Shown here piece by piece: positions 33,785 to 46,487 of a DNA stretch of 64,000 nucleotides; position 1 is the first letter of the stretch; each line of letters opens with the position of its first letter. The position numbers and the translations under genes are program-made. Location of the stretch: NCBI GenBank assembly GCA_037952775.1, contig JBANAY010000003.1, forward strand, positions 26,722,001 to 26,786,000. Reading direction: 5' to 3'. The notes under the pieces are model-generated. The model made no database searches. It was not told where the DNA came from and saw nothing but the letters and a program-made list of their open reading frames with translations. The DNA comes from Clonostachys chloroleuca. Taxonomy: Eukaryota; Ascomycota; Sordariomycetes; Hypocreales; Bionectriaceae.

Positions 33785-35503
33785 TTAGGCGCACTGCCAG
33801 CAGCTCGCTCTCTTCAGATCCTCACAGCCAGCTTTGGTCGTAGCCTTCTGTGGGTAGGGGCAAATGATACGCTTCCAGACACTGGAATCCGGGCCCATGT
33901 AGGTGACTGGAGAGTTCTCGGGTACTGTGCCATTCTCAACCCAGGCGCGCAACTGTTGGAACATTTCGACAGGCTGCCCGCCAGATCCACCGGCGCAGTG
34001 GGCAAGACCAGCGATCTCGTAGTGCTGATAAAAGTCGCCGACTTCGGGGATCAAGTCCTTGACCCTGCGGAAATATTCGACCGTGCCCTCAGGGGGAACA
34101 CCGTCATCAGCCTAGAGAGGGCATACAGGTCAGTATGAGGGTGGAAAAGGGTGCTGAGGATTGAAGGATAGACTCACAGTACCATGCCAGCTAATCAATT
34201 TACCGCCAGCTTGCTGCAAGGGAGACAGATCCGCGTCGTCCGTCTGGAAATATGACGCCAGCTCCTGAGCAGTCAGACGCACAAAACCCTGGAACTCCGC
34301 CCTGGTAAGATTGTCGATACTGTAGTCGGGATTCTTGGCTCCAAAGTACTTCATCCAGTTGTTCCCGAGCGCGTTGTACAGCCCTGAACACGCCCCGTCG
34401 CCCGTGCAGTTTGTGCGGCAGATACCGTTTTGGAACCCAGTGGTACCGGTGAGGTTGGTTCCTGGGTTTAGACCGGGCCAGAATTGTCTTCCAGACAGCG
34501 GCATTCCTCTCCACGTAGCGTTCACCACAGCTGCCGCGGACGCACTGATCAGGCGTGCCTCTCCTGAAGGCCAGCACGTAAAGTTCCTGCCAACCTCGCC
34601 GAAGGGGTCAAACATGTCCAGGCATTTCTTATACTCAGCAATAACTCCATCCTCGACGCCATCGAGCTTATCGCAGGCAGAGATGGATGCATGAACAATG
34701 GCATCGATCTCGCAGTCGTGGGGGTGTTCTCCGATCTCGTTCATCACTTGCTGGGGCCAGAAAATGCTGCCTACAACTTTGGGGAGATTAATTCCCGGCG
34801 CGCCCACGAGGATCCCGTCATACTCCTCGGGATAATGCTGGGCCAGGGCCATGCCCTGTCGTCCGCCCTGGGAGCATCCGTTGAAGTAGCTATACTCGGG
34901 CTTCTTGCCGTAAAAAGCTTCGATCAGTTGCTTGGCAAGAACAGCCTTAATCAAATGTCAGTCTCATATTGAATCCGTATTGAGCAATGTAAGGTTGGTC
35001 AGTGTGTCTACCTCTTCCTTGAGCGAAGTTGAGCCAAAGTTTTGAACCAGCTGCAGGTTCACGTTGCCCGGGCTTTTCAATATCCAGGGGGCACCAGTCA
35101 CATCGTCCAGCGTACTCCCCAGGCCGGCATCCGAAGTGACGGTTGCAAAACCCTCTGTGAGTGCGCCAGCCATGCCAGTATATGGGACAAGAAAGCGACC
35201 AGCGCCAAACCCGCTCCCACCAGCAGTGAAAAGCCTCTCATTCCAGCTTTCCGACGGCGGAAGCCAGGCCTCAACGTATACTTCATCGTCGGTGTCTGAG
35301 TGAGTGTAGACAACAGTGACATTGCAGAATGATAATCCTTGGGCCACCACTGAGGGTGAGGTGTATCGTAGCGAAGAGTCGGCTTCCATTGTGAAGTTGG
35401 ATACCACGGAGGCATGTACAGCGAGAATCTCAGTACCATATACTGGAGTCAACGCTGGGAAGGCGCCAGCCGCACAAGCGCTGGAGTTGGAAATGAGTGA
35501 CAT
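33785..35503 (-). CDS. Tannase/feruloyl esterase family protein
   Basis: Exons 35503-35012, 34945-34178 and 34111-33785 with two 66-nt introns give 528 aa, the usual size. Family motifs include ERLFTAGGSGFGAGRF, TVTSDAGLGSTLDD, the nucleophile elbow FNGCSQGGRQGMALAQ (GCSxGG) and GILVGAPGINLPKVVGS. The C-terminal part carries SWHGT-ADDGVPPEGTVEYF (Asp) and YEIAGLAHCAGGSGGQP (His), which complete the triad. The cysteines flanking the active site are present. Substrates would be tannins or feruloyl esters of plant walls. A classical signal peptide is not visible at the chosen ATG (MSLISNSSACAAGAF), so the N terminus may be incomplete. Confidence 0.9.
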
Positions 35504-36902
35504 CGTGGGGTATTTTTCTACCTTATCAAAAGGAGTAAAATGAAGAGGGAAAAAAGAAAATAAATCTGAGTTGAGGGAACGCGGCTAATGGAGAGACATG
35601 TTGTCCCGAGGAAGAGCTTTATATCAGTGATTCATTATGGGGACAATGGGTGGATGGATGATTGATTTCATTGTGTCTCGCTTCGAATAGGGCTCGCAAA
35701 AGCAACGACAAGGGCAACTCGGATTTGATCCCATGTCCAAACTCCATTGTTTCAGAACAGAGGTCGGACAAGCGAGATGGCTTTGTAGAACAGCGCTTAG
35801 GCTTCCGCTTCTGGAAATGATGAAGCATAACGTGTCAGAGCACCGCATGTACAGATTATAACAGAGACAAACCTGAGGACGATCGTGTGGGGATCCAAAA
35901 GTGAGCAAGTTTCTGTAACCAGCAATCTCCCTTCTGGCCCAAAGAATTAATCGCCGAGCCCTGCCAGCATGGGCATTGATTGGTGCTTATTGACTGAGAC
36001 CCGATGACGGCGGGACCGGTTTTTTGGTCCAGCGGCACGGAATACCAGTAAATGTAAAGTGATTACGCTCAAGTATGCCAGGCTGACTCGACGCTTGACT
36101 AAACAAAGCCTGATTGATCAGGATTCGAAATCAGCACTCACCGCGTTCTCACATTGGATGAACCCTCAGTCACCTTCACCCCACTAAAAGCGTTATTGTC
36201 CAACAAGCCCCAAACACAAGCTGGCTGTTAATTCTCCCACACACATGTACAATCGTCTACATGGAAGAAGGGATTAGTAATTGGGATCGCATTCTTGCTG
36301 ATGGTAAAAACTCGTGATTCTGCAAATTATTGTATAATTTCATCACGAGCAGTAGGATTGGGTATGGTGGAAATGCCACCGGATCACTAATTTTTCGTTT
36401 ACCAGCTCTTTTGAACGTATGCAAGGCACCAGCAGTGCCAATCAGATGAGCCAATTCAATTTCGTTTCCAGGTGTGTTAATTCAACTCAGAGAGATCATC
36501 TCATCTAGAATCTAAAGGCTATTTCTCAGACATTGTGCTAGTATGCTGACTCATACAAACCACCACGTGTAGGGATCAGACTGTGGTCAAGCCAATCATC
36601 TCGTCTCAATCCTGACGTGATGTGGGTCAACTGCCGAATTGAATTGAGTTGTTGCCAACGCTCGAGCGGAACAGTCCAGAGGCGCGTCATTGATGAATCT
36701 TCTCAGTGGTTATGGAGCTCATCTGCCCCTCGTCTTCACTCTTCCTCGATGTAGGCCGACGTAACGCCTACATGCAGATGCAGGGTCAGTCTTCCAAGAC
36801 GGTGCAGGGTAGCCACGCTCCGCGATCGTAAAGGGGAAAGCGCCGTGATTTATCTCGCTCGGCTCAGTGGAGTTCCGCCAAAACACCGCAACCAACAATC
36901 TT
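35504..36902. other. Intergenic region between divergent genes
   Basis: 1.4 kb of shared upstream sequence for the tannase-family gene (minus) and the HAD-family gene (plus). No gene-like frame or repeat is seen. Confidence 0.5.
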
Positions 36903-38224
36903 ATGTCCTTCTTCGTCCTTCGCCGTAAGCTGCAGCATAGCACCACGTCCGCCATGTCTGTCCTCCGGAACGGGGCCCGTGTCTCAGCTGGGTTTTTCCA
37001 CCAGAGCCTGCACCGATCCATCCGTGCACCATCAAGGGGCCCCGTCGCCCGGTCGTTCAAGACACAGGCCCCCAAGAGAACTGCGCCCTTCGCTTTCGCC
37101 TTTGAGTGAGTCAGTCACAAGCTGTGTACCACCAGTTTTCCCAGTGTTGCAATCCCTACTGACTCACCGGTGGATGAAATTGCAGCATCGATGGTGTTCT
37201 TCTACATGAGTCGCGACCCATTCCTGGTGCTACCGAAACACTTCGGCATCTCCAGGCTCATCAAGTCCCTTTCATCCTACTCACCAATGGTGGCGGCAAG
37301 CATGAGTCGGAGAGAGTCGCCGATTTGAGCGACAAGCTCAAAGTCCCCCTGTCTGTTGACAACTTCGTCCAGTCTCATACCCCTTTCCAGCAGCTTGTGG
37401 GAGACTTACACGACCGCAACATCCTTGTCACAGGTTCCAACGCCGAGAAGATCCGCACCATTGCTGAGCAGTATGGATTCAAAAACGTAATCACACCTGC
37501 CGATATCCTCCTGAATTACCCCTCAATATGGCCTTTTGAGCCTCTCATGGAATCTGTATACGCCAGTACTGCGAGACCTCTCCCGAAAGGTGACCTCAAG
37601 ATCGATGGTATCTTCGTCTTCAACGATCCTCGCGACTGGGCCTTGGATATTCAGATCATCGTCGACCTACTCCTCTCGGAAAATGGCGTTCTGGGAACCT
37701 ACTCCTCCAATAATGGGAGGTCCGACCTTCCCGATCGAGGTTGGCAATCGGATGGCCAGCCACCTCTGTTCTTCTCGAACCCTGATCTCTTCTGGAGCGC
37801 CGCCTACCACCAGCCTAGGTTCGGCCAAGGTGCTTTCCAAGGAGCGCTTCGCGGTGTGTGGAGTGAGGTCACTGGTGGCAGCGAGCTGAACTGCCGCACC
37901 ATTGGAAAACCTTACACGTACACTTACGAGTACGCAGAGAGAGTATTGAATTCTCATCGACTGAAACTGCTGGGGCAGGATGCTTCATCTGACGTGCTGC
38001 CCCTTCAGCGTGTATACATGGTTGGGGATAACCCGGAGAGCGATATCAGAGGAGCCAATGAGTATAATAGCTCTGATGGCGCCTTGTGGAAGTCTATCCT
38101 TGTCAGGACAGGGGTCTGGAATCCAGCCCGCGGAGACCCGACACACACACCAGATTGGATCGCTGATAATGTTTCCGCCGCTGTGAATTATGCTCTGAAG
38201 CAAGAAAGTTGGAAGGCATTTTAG
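36903..38224 (+). CDS. HAD-superfamily protein of the CECR5 type, probably mitochondrial
   Basis: Exon 1 (36903-37105) and exon 2 (37186-38224) are joined by an 80-nt intron (GTGAGT...TTGCAG) that falls inside the first HAD motif. The joined sequence reads APFAFAFDIDGVLLHESRPI (DxDGV, motif I), FILLTNGGGKHES (motif II) and YMVGDNPESDIRGANE (motif IV). The Arg/Ser-rich, acid-poor N terminus (SVLRNGARVSAGFFHQSLHR) looks like a mitochondrial targeting sequence. The first ATG at 36903 and the one at 36954 are both possible starts. The family (human CECR5/HDHD5, yeast YKR070W) is conserved but its substrate is not settled; phosphatase activity is expected. Confidence 0.9.
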
Positions 38225-39519
38225 GCTTGGCTTATTTGGTGAAGAACTTGGGAACATCTGAATTCTGCTCTACCGTAATAGAATAATATCGTACAGAGTC
38301 TGCTTGTTAGTAATATTGCTGCCACTCGAAATAGAACCTTGAGCCATTGATTGAATCATCCGGTGTATTGATTGGCTCGACGGCGTGCGCTTGCTCTCTA
38401 CGGACGGCCGGCTTAGCCGAGAGATAGTAGCACGATCTTTCTATACTACTCGTTTACATATAAACATTGTCTTGAATATCACCTGAAGGTGCGACAATAG
38501 TTGGAGATGTATATAAAAGCAAATATTAGTTACATGGTCGTCATCATGAACTTTCTTCAATTTCCCAATCCACTTTCTAGAAATTGTGGCAACGTGGATT
38601 GTCCCCCTTCCAGAAGACGAGCAAGAGCGCCGGTACCCAAGTAATAGCTGTACGTTGATTGCCGAGTAGACGATGAGAACTGGCTGCATACCGAGCCCGT
38701 GTGTTCATTAAATGAAGGGCATTGGAGGTGACGCCGGCTTGGATTGGCCCAGGCAGTGAGAGATTCGGAAAATTACAAGAAAATTCGCTGTCAGGCGTCT
38801 TGAAAATTTTCTCCTACTTGCTATCTACAGAAGCTTTCTCTGGCTGATGGGAAACCTCGGCAATCTGGCTGTGTACTAGGGCATATATTGCCATTCGTAC
38901 AAGCTTAAATGGCAACTAGAAGATACCCGTATTAAGAGATTTTTTATCGTGACTTTATAGGTTTGATCTATTATTTTGGACTACCTATATTGGGTATATC
39001 AGAGCAATAAAAATACTCATCCTTTACCTCTTCAAGTGGCGGAGACTAGCAAACGACTGTTTTCTGACTCCAACTGCATAACATAAGATAATGCATGTTG
39101 CAATAGAAAATGCCCACATGATACCGAAATCCATTCAACGATCGCTCCACATATGTCAGAGGCTAAGAGATATTGGTCAGCGTTACGGTAGGCACAATAT
39201 GGGCAGTCTGAAGTGGATTCTGGATTCTGCAAAACCCCAACTGCTTGCTGCAGCATTGGATCAAGATACTGTCCACAAAGCTCCTTGAGTAATTCAACCT
39301 AACTGTCTACTGCTATGATGAGTAATCCCTGTAGCCCTGCTCTGACTATCTGATGCAGCGATAAGTTATTGCTGTAGGCCTGACCTGGCTGCTGTAGGGA
39401 TGAGTAATTGCTGTCTGAATTTTGGTGCTGTAACGCGTATTTGGGATTCGATGGGATAATGTTTGGCTGGGTGAAAATGTTTTGCTTTCACTATCGTTGA
39501 GGCGATCACCACCCGATTT
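38225..39519. other. Intergenic region
   Basis: 1.3 kb of spacer with only short ORFs; becomes A/T-rich toward 39000. No RNA gene or repeat recognised. Confidence 0.5.
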
Positions 39520-42500
39520 TCAGCCCTGATCTCTCCTTGTCTCGAAACCGTCCATGAGACATAGTTTGCCTGATAAAGAACCAATGGCAATCATTTCCCC
39601 TGAGGGTGATATGGTATAACTCTTCGTTTCGGTAGGAGTTGGACGGCAACCCGGAGGGAGCCAGACCACTTTTTGTCCATTCCACATCACCCATTCCGCC
39701 TCTCGACTCAGACTACAGCCGTGGGGCGGCAGCACGACTCCGTGTTGGGAGGTGGGTTTGATCTCCGGCAGGTCGTTGGCGCCAGGTTCCATTATCATAC
39801 TGTTTTGAACCTCAACTTGGGCTTTTCCGTTCTCTGGGATTGTATTGATGTTTATCACAATATGCCCCGGCTTTCCGAGCATAAGGTTCATCACAATATG
39901 CCCCGGCTCTTGGAGCATAGTAAGTTGGTGTTGGAGAATGATAGATGCTTATAATCTTCACCAATGTGGATAGTTTTCTGGACTTTTCCTTCTTTTATAT
40001 CCCAGACTTTAACTGTTTTATCATCCGATGCAGATGCTATAAGCTTGTTATCGGCCGAGAATGCCACTGAATTAATCAAGTCGAAGCGGCGCTTGAGTGT
40101 ATATTTTATCAATCCGTTGGCTGCGTCCCGGACTTCAATCGCAAAATATATTGATGTAGTTGCGATCAGTTTGCTATCGGCAGAGAATGCTGCTAGTGTA
40201 CCCCGGCGGCTCTTAAATCTGTATTTGAATGATCCATTGGCTGCATCTAGGATTATAACTGTTCCATTCAATAATCCAATTGCTACCAGTTTGTCTTCAG
40301 CTAAGAATGTTACCGAATGGATCCTGCCACTGTAGTATTCTGTTGTATATCTTACTGATCCATCAACTGTATCCCAGACTTTAACTGTTTGGTAATCCAT
40401 TGATATAGATGCAATTAGGTTGTTATCGGCGGATAATGCTACTGTTGTGACTGGACGTTCGTGGCCCTCCAATGTGTATTCCAATGATCCATTTTCGGCA
40501 TCCCAGACTTTAATTGTTTTGTCGTACGATGCAGATGCTATTAGCTTACTATCGGCTGAGAGTACCACCGAACTAATATAGTTGTTGTGGCCCTTGAGTG
40601 TATATTTTAGCAATCCAATTGCTCCATCCCAGACTTTGATTGTTTCATCGTCTGATACGGATGCTACGAGAGTGCCATCACCCAAGAAAGCTACTGATGC
40701 GATACTCTGAGTATGGCTTTCAAAGGCAGATTGGGGTTTGACTTTAGTGATATCCCAAATCTTAATAGTCTTGTCGAGTGATGCCGATACTAATAAGTAG
40801 TTATTCTCTGGAGAAGCGATCGATGTGACTATGCCACCATGGCCCGCAAGTGTGTGGTGGAGTGTTCTTGTCACCAAGTTCCAAATTGTGATGGTATTGT
40901 CATCTGACCCTGAGGCCAGAATTTCGCAGTCGTGTGAGAAAGCTACTGAATGGACCCAGCCCTTGTGGCCCGTGAGTGTGTGCTGAAGTTTCCACGTCGT
41001 TGCGTCCCAAATTCGAATGCTTCTATCCTTTGCTGAGGCAAGTAGGCTGCCATCGCTTGAGAAAGCCACTGAAGGGACCCAGGCCTCATGGCCCGTGAGT
41101 GTGTGCCGAAGTTCTCCCGTTGCGGCGTCCCAAACCTTGATCGTGTGGTCACTTGAGCCTGATGCTACCAGCCTGCCGTCCCCCCGGAATGACACACAAA
41201 TTAGCTCAGGTTCTTCATAGCCCTTCCATGATTTTCGAAGCTCCCCCTTGATGCATCCCAAATTTCAAATATCCCATTATACGATACCGAAGCTATGAGC
41301 CCGGAATTTGAAGATGCCAGGGAAAAGGTGATCGAGACGAAGTCATTGCCGTCACTGTTGCCTTGGAGTGTACGCTGGAGACGCCCCGTTTCCGTGTTCC
41401 AGATCTTGATTGTGCCGTCGCTTGATCTTGCGGTGATCAGCTCGCTGCCAGAGGAGAAAGTGACCAACACAACCTTGCCTTCACTCTCAAGTGTTTTTTT
41501 GAAATAGTCCTGTTGACGCGTCCCAAATTTCGACGCCTCCATCGTGGCTCCCGAATGCTATTAGCTTGCCATTCGCAGAGACCGAGACCGAGTGGCCGCT
41601 GGACTGGTGGCTTATTGTTTGTAGGCAAGGACTCCAATCCTTTTCCACAGTTGGCTTGTGTGTTACCCAGCTGATGTCATCTTCAAAAAATTTCCTGACT
41701 ATACTATTTGTTGGAGCAAAAAGAAGTGCCGAAGCATAAAGTTGGAGTGGGGTCTGGTTAATTGCCGTAAACGTGTGAAGGAGAAAGCGGTTGGCATCAT
41801 GTAGAAACTCTGACACTTTTTCGCCACCATTAGGCTAAATTAATTCCTGTCAGTGGGCATTTTAACTTCATGAAGCTATCACCAACTTACATCAACAAGT
41901 GCTAGCAGCTCTTGTATAAGACCGATGGTCTCAGATAGCCTTCCGATTAGACTTAGTACCTCAAGCCAATGGAGAAAATGCTTCCTCAGAAACTCGTATG
42001 CATGGTGTTTATTGTGGAGTTTGTCGTTTCCTTTCTTAGTATGATGTACCCAATACTGGCACTTAGTTTGGCATACCTTTGTTCGTAGATGGTCGCGCTA
42101 AAGTCTTTCAACAATTCAACAACCTCTCCAACTTTGACTCCAGTTCGCTTTTCAAGCAATTTTTGGCAGTTATCTGCAGCTTGAACAAGGTCATCACCCG
42201 CATCCTTGAGCCTTTCGAAATATCCTTCCAGGTCGGAAAGTTTCCAGGAGGCATTGAGGGCCCGCATTGTGCTTTTCTTATGCGCGAAGGCAAGAAATAA
42301 AAGCGATTGTGTGTAGACAGTAATGATAGCCTCCTCGAGGCTGCCGACCTCACTGCCCAACTCTGTTGATGTGTCTGAAGTCATGTAAAACTGTTGATAG
42401 ATCTGACACTGGGAGATAAAGACAGCGACTTTGGCAAGACCAACAGCTATTCTACCCTTGAATTCGTAAGCCGCAATCACAACCTGCAATCAGTTAATTT

Positions 42501-43378
42501 CAACTGACTAATGTATGCCATACGTTTTGAGACAACATACCGTGAGAACCATTCGCACAGCTGCCCAGGGTAAAGCTGCATGGACTGGATCAAAGCTAAC
42601 AGCCACATCAACAGCACCCATAAATTTACTGACGGTACCGGCGAATTTCTCCAGAATCACCATTGTCTTTTCAACGAATTCCCGCACATGATATTCTTTC
42701 TGTCCGATGGTGATGATCCATCCGTCGCTTTCGGTCTTTGCTTCCTTGCCTGCAATCGATTCTTGCATTTGTTTCTGGATATCCTTTGCCGACCCCAACG
42801 GATCTGACCCCGGATCATTCAAAGTCTGCACAAACACTTCCACCATCTCGGCACTTTCTTTGTCCGGCGACTGCTGGATCTGACTCAAGGCCTTACTCCA
42901 TAAGTCTATCTTGTTAGGCCCTGAGGACCCAAGCTCGGTGGCGTCTTGAGGAGCTGCGAAAGTATCGGAGCCCTCAATTGCCATGGCGCCTGAAGTGCCC
43001 AGGTTAATCTGGCTTGCGATCGAGGGTGATTCACCGTCTGCTTGTGTCGTGTTCCCTTGTGTATGGTTACTGTATATCGTAGTCGCCCTTTCGGGAGGTC
43101 TCAGAAAAGTCGGGAGCGGGTTGGCATAACCAGTGCTGCTCGTCGAGGTTGGAGGGATTCCGGGCATGGTTTTCGCATCGGCGACGGTCACGAGAGGAAT
43201 CTGGATAATTATTTCATGTCAGCAAGATGTAAAATATACTAATGACGGATTTTTGGAAGGTAGTCCAGTAACTGACTGGCTTGTTAGGCTCTTGCGTTTG
43301 GTTGTCATCACCAAGGCAGCAACCAGCTTGTCGGGCCCAGCGTCTCCATTTGTTCTCAGTTGGCGTGTTTGCCTCCAT
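39520..43378 (-). pseudogene. NLR-like gene: NACHT_N domain and WD40 repeats, NACHT NTPase domain missing, several frame breaks
   Basis: Exons read as 43378-43277, 43200-42541, 42483-42077, 41984-41891 and 41834 onward; introns are 76, 57, 92 and 56 nt. The N terminus (NKWRRWARQAGCCLG) and a long helical domain (SFDPVHAALPWAAVRMVLT, AVGLAKVAVFISQCQIYQQF) match NACHT_N of fungal NLRs. The next exon already encodes the post-NACHT segment (KHFLHWLEVLSLIGRLSETI, then TPLQLYASALLFAPTNSIVR). The whole NACHT domain is absent; no Walker A is seen in any frame. About 13 WD40 units follow (e.g. LASGSDDNTITIWNL, LIASASYDKTIKVWD). Frame breaks occur at the T7 run 41494-41500, the C5 run 41243-41247 and near the 36-nt duplication (39847-39918). 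The C-terminal cap (MWNGQKVVWLPPGCRP, MIAIGSLSGKLCLMDG) is typical of the family. Confidence 0.8.
39847..39918. repeat. 36-bp tandem duplication in the WD40 gene
   Basis: Two adjacent 36-bp units (39847-39882 and 39883-39918) share the core TCACAATATGCCCCGGCT. On the coding strand each spans 12 codons. The duplication coincides with the place where the WD40 frame stops and the C-terminal cap continues in another frame. Confidence 0.85.
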
Positions 43379-46300
43379 ATTGCTAATTCAATCTGATATA
43401 AACCTTATGGGTAGGCCGCTTACGGAGTAGAACGAGATATGGCACCAAAAGCGAAGCGACAAAATGAATAAAAACTGCTGGTGATGAAGATCGGCTGGGA
43501 AGTCCAGCTGAAAAGCCCAGCTGAAGGCCTTGGCCAGCCCAAGAGGCGTTGACCAACCAGAACCCAGCACGTGTGAGGGGAAATATACATGTAAGAAAAA
43601 TGTAAATAAACAAATAGATGCAAAAGAGAACATCATCATTTTTATCACAAACATGTATCCTTTCAAGCAGACAAACATTATCGCTAAAAACCATCGCAGT
43701 AAAGTCTAATCTGCTCCTGAAACCGGGTGGGCGAATGCTATATAATCTGAGTGGGGTATAGATGAATACTGAGCCGCTACCGATATAATGGAACATATCT
43801 TGGCTGCACATACTTGCGAGGAATTTGAGTCAGCCATCCAGATGCCTTGTTATCCCAAGACCTAGCTTTGATAGCTGCCCCAAACACAGTCCAATCCTGA
43901 CGCAACTGCCTTTGCCAGACGATACCAGCATATCCTCTTAACGTTGATCCTCGAAAAAACCTGTGTTTTAGGCTGTAGCCCGTCTCCTCGAGAGGTAGAA
44001 GATAGTATCGGCTTCCCACAGCGGACAACAACCCAGATAGCAACTCCCTACTATGAGCCCCCAAATCCCCAAAAACCAAGCCGGGCCCCCGCTATTCAAT
44101 CAGCTGGAGGGCGTGAGCCTAGTCAGCTCGAGGAAAACTTCCACATGGGCTTCTTACACATAATTCTACGTGGCTTGTCTATAATTGGGGAAGAGGTGGC
44201 CGTAGCAAAAGCGTTATGTTCTGTCAGGCCGCTAGTAGTAGTAGTCACGGGAGAGCCACTGCCGATGTGCGATGGTGGAAAGTGTAACAATCCCCATGAG
44301 AAATGTGAGCGACCAAACAGAGAGCCCGTTCTGGGGTATCGGCTGGGTCAGCCGAGACACGAATTCAAGGGCAGAAGGCGAATCCGCCAATGAAATCTGG
44401 GTCTGCTTCGCATTGATAGATTATCTGTCTTTCCCATGGGTTGGGCGAGAAGTTACACGATATATATGCAGCGAGTGTTAAACTGAGATTAAAATCTTAA
44501 ACGTGGGCAATGACTTAGTTGTATACGAACTGCAAACAGCATTGCGAACATTAGGTGAGTCGTCCGTCCAAGTGGATATGTCAGGCACTAACTGGAGCGA
44601 TGTCGAAGACTTGTTGATCCGGGTTAGGATCAACGGGTCGTCTCCTGGCGTTTCCAGTCTGCTTCGTGCATTACTTGGTCTTGTACAGCTTGGGACCCCC
44701 GATACATCGGCGGTTCATGCACTTGCTGATTTATAGTGCGGAGCTCTTGACATAACGGTGATCCATAGGCTGTAAAACGGAAGAAGGGGCAATGCCACGG
44801 TGCGAGGGGCCCTGTGGTGCCCTGGCTCTTGAAATCAAACCTACCTATGTAGGCCAAGCCCAATGCCTCATGCAACCAGAATAGATATCGAAGTACCACC
44901 ACATTGAGAGTTAGGGACCAATGGCTGGCTCACTGGGAGAGCGGGTGGTGTTTTGAACTACGCTTAACAAAATCCTGCTTTACCAATGGTCAACGTGCCT
45001 TGGGTACATGTATATTCGCTTGTTAGTTTCATGCCATTTCACCCATGCAGAGAAGCGAAGTCAGCTACTACCCGAGTAAGAGAACGAATCAGACCGTCGC
45101 GTGGTAACATTGAGCAGAAAAAGATATCTATTCTTCCATATGTCTACCATGCTTTTTATGCTCTCTCTGTTACAGACTCTACAGGTGGTAGACGTGTTTT
45201 ACCAATAATAATAAAAATAAAAATATGATGCGTGAATCCTCTTATGTTTGCGTAGAATAAAGGTAGAATGAGAGAAATTTTATGTTTAGAAGAAAGAATG
45301 ATTAAAGTTAGTCACTTAAGGTTATTAGTTAATTCGCATCTATGAGCGTAGTATAGGATTTGCTGGCTATAGAACATTCTTAATTAGTTAGAATAATAAT
45401 ACAGATTCAATTTCAACCTGATGCCTATTGATTCACACGTTTAGTGAAGTTATACAATGGTTGAAATATGTATATCCTACCGAAGACTACATTTTCGGAT
45501 TGGGTACCTGGGTATGTATGCGAATGGCAGTCGAAATGAATTTTGATTGACATATCGAAAGCTGCAGTACACAAACATGTCCTCCAGACATTAAACCAGC
45601 CTGCCTCAGAGCTTAGCAGCCCATTGACCCCTGCCATCTGGGAAACTGGCCTATGAATACGGGATATCGTATCATGTTTGACGCCAACTTGAAAGCACGC
45701 TAGGAAACGGTGCCTCTCTCTACCCCAGAATGACTCACATTGCAACAGAAGCAAATGGTGACTGCGACAACATCTCATACCCATCAAGAACAGGCTTGAT
45801 TTCAATCAGCAGATGACCAACTCGTCACGTAACAATTTTGTATCTAGACCGGAACATAAAAATCCTTCTTAGTCTGAGGGTTTGCTATTTATTTCCCTGA
45901 TTTTGGTCTCTGGACAACTTCACGTAGACGAGTCGTTTTACGTCCGAAGCATTCCCGGAGGCTTCCCAAACCTCTTAGCGAACCCGGCTGTGCCTTAAGG
46001 ATCAGCAGACCCTTGCAGCACAAAGGTTCTCCCGGGGTGAGCAAGCGAGGCTAGCCCGATCGAATCCAATTCAATTGTGCCTTACCACTGAGCTGACTTT
46101 GTGGCCTTGATTGTTGTAGTGCCTCCTCCCGTGTCGTATAGACCTCTCAGCCTCATCGAAACCAATAACCCCGGCAGAGGTATCTAGTGCATTGGTTGCC
46201 ACTCACAGCAATCACAACAAATGGGTCGGCCATCGCCAGCGTCTAAATGAGTCATGTAAGCGTAGGGCTCAAGGCAAAGCTGTATTATTGGCGCAGGTCC

Positions 46301-46487
46301 GAGGAAAATCCACCAGGATCCTTGGCGTTAGAAATAAGCAGCCCCCGTAACGTTACCCATTATACCCAGCAAATTAACTTATGCCCACAGTGTATTTAAA
46401 TAATCTCACCATTCCCCCAGCAATCTGGCCCTCGGAATTTTGCTGTTTCCTCGAACCCACCGCTCGCTACCATTTACGCTCGCTACG
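43379..46487. other. Long region without recognisable gene
   Basis: About 3.1 kb. Several ORFs of 70-150 codons exist on both strands (for example 43944-44393 plus and 44503-44736 plus) but none shows family motifs, splice partners or good codon texture. TATTTAAA at 46393-46400 lies about 90 nt before the next gene. A degenerate tRNA-like stretch on the minus strand at about 46040-46105 is not called. Confidence 0.45.

Noticed and set aside
44503..44736. 77-codon plus-strand ORF
   Set aside because: It has some coding texture but no start context, splice partners or recognisable domain, so it is left uncalled.
46040..46105. tRNA-like stretch on the minus strand (AGCTCAGTGGTAAGG and GATTCGATC)
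   Set aside because: A- and B-box-like words are present but too close together, the B box deviates from GGTTCGAnnCC, and no acceptor stem pairs.
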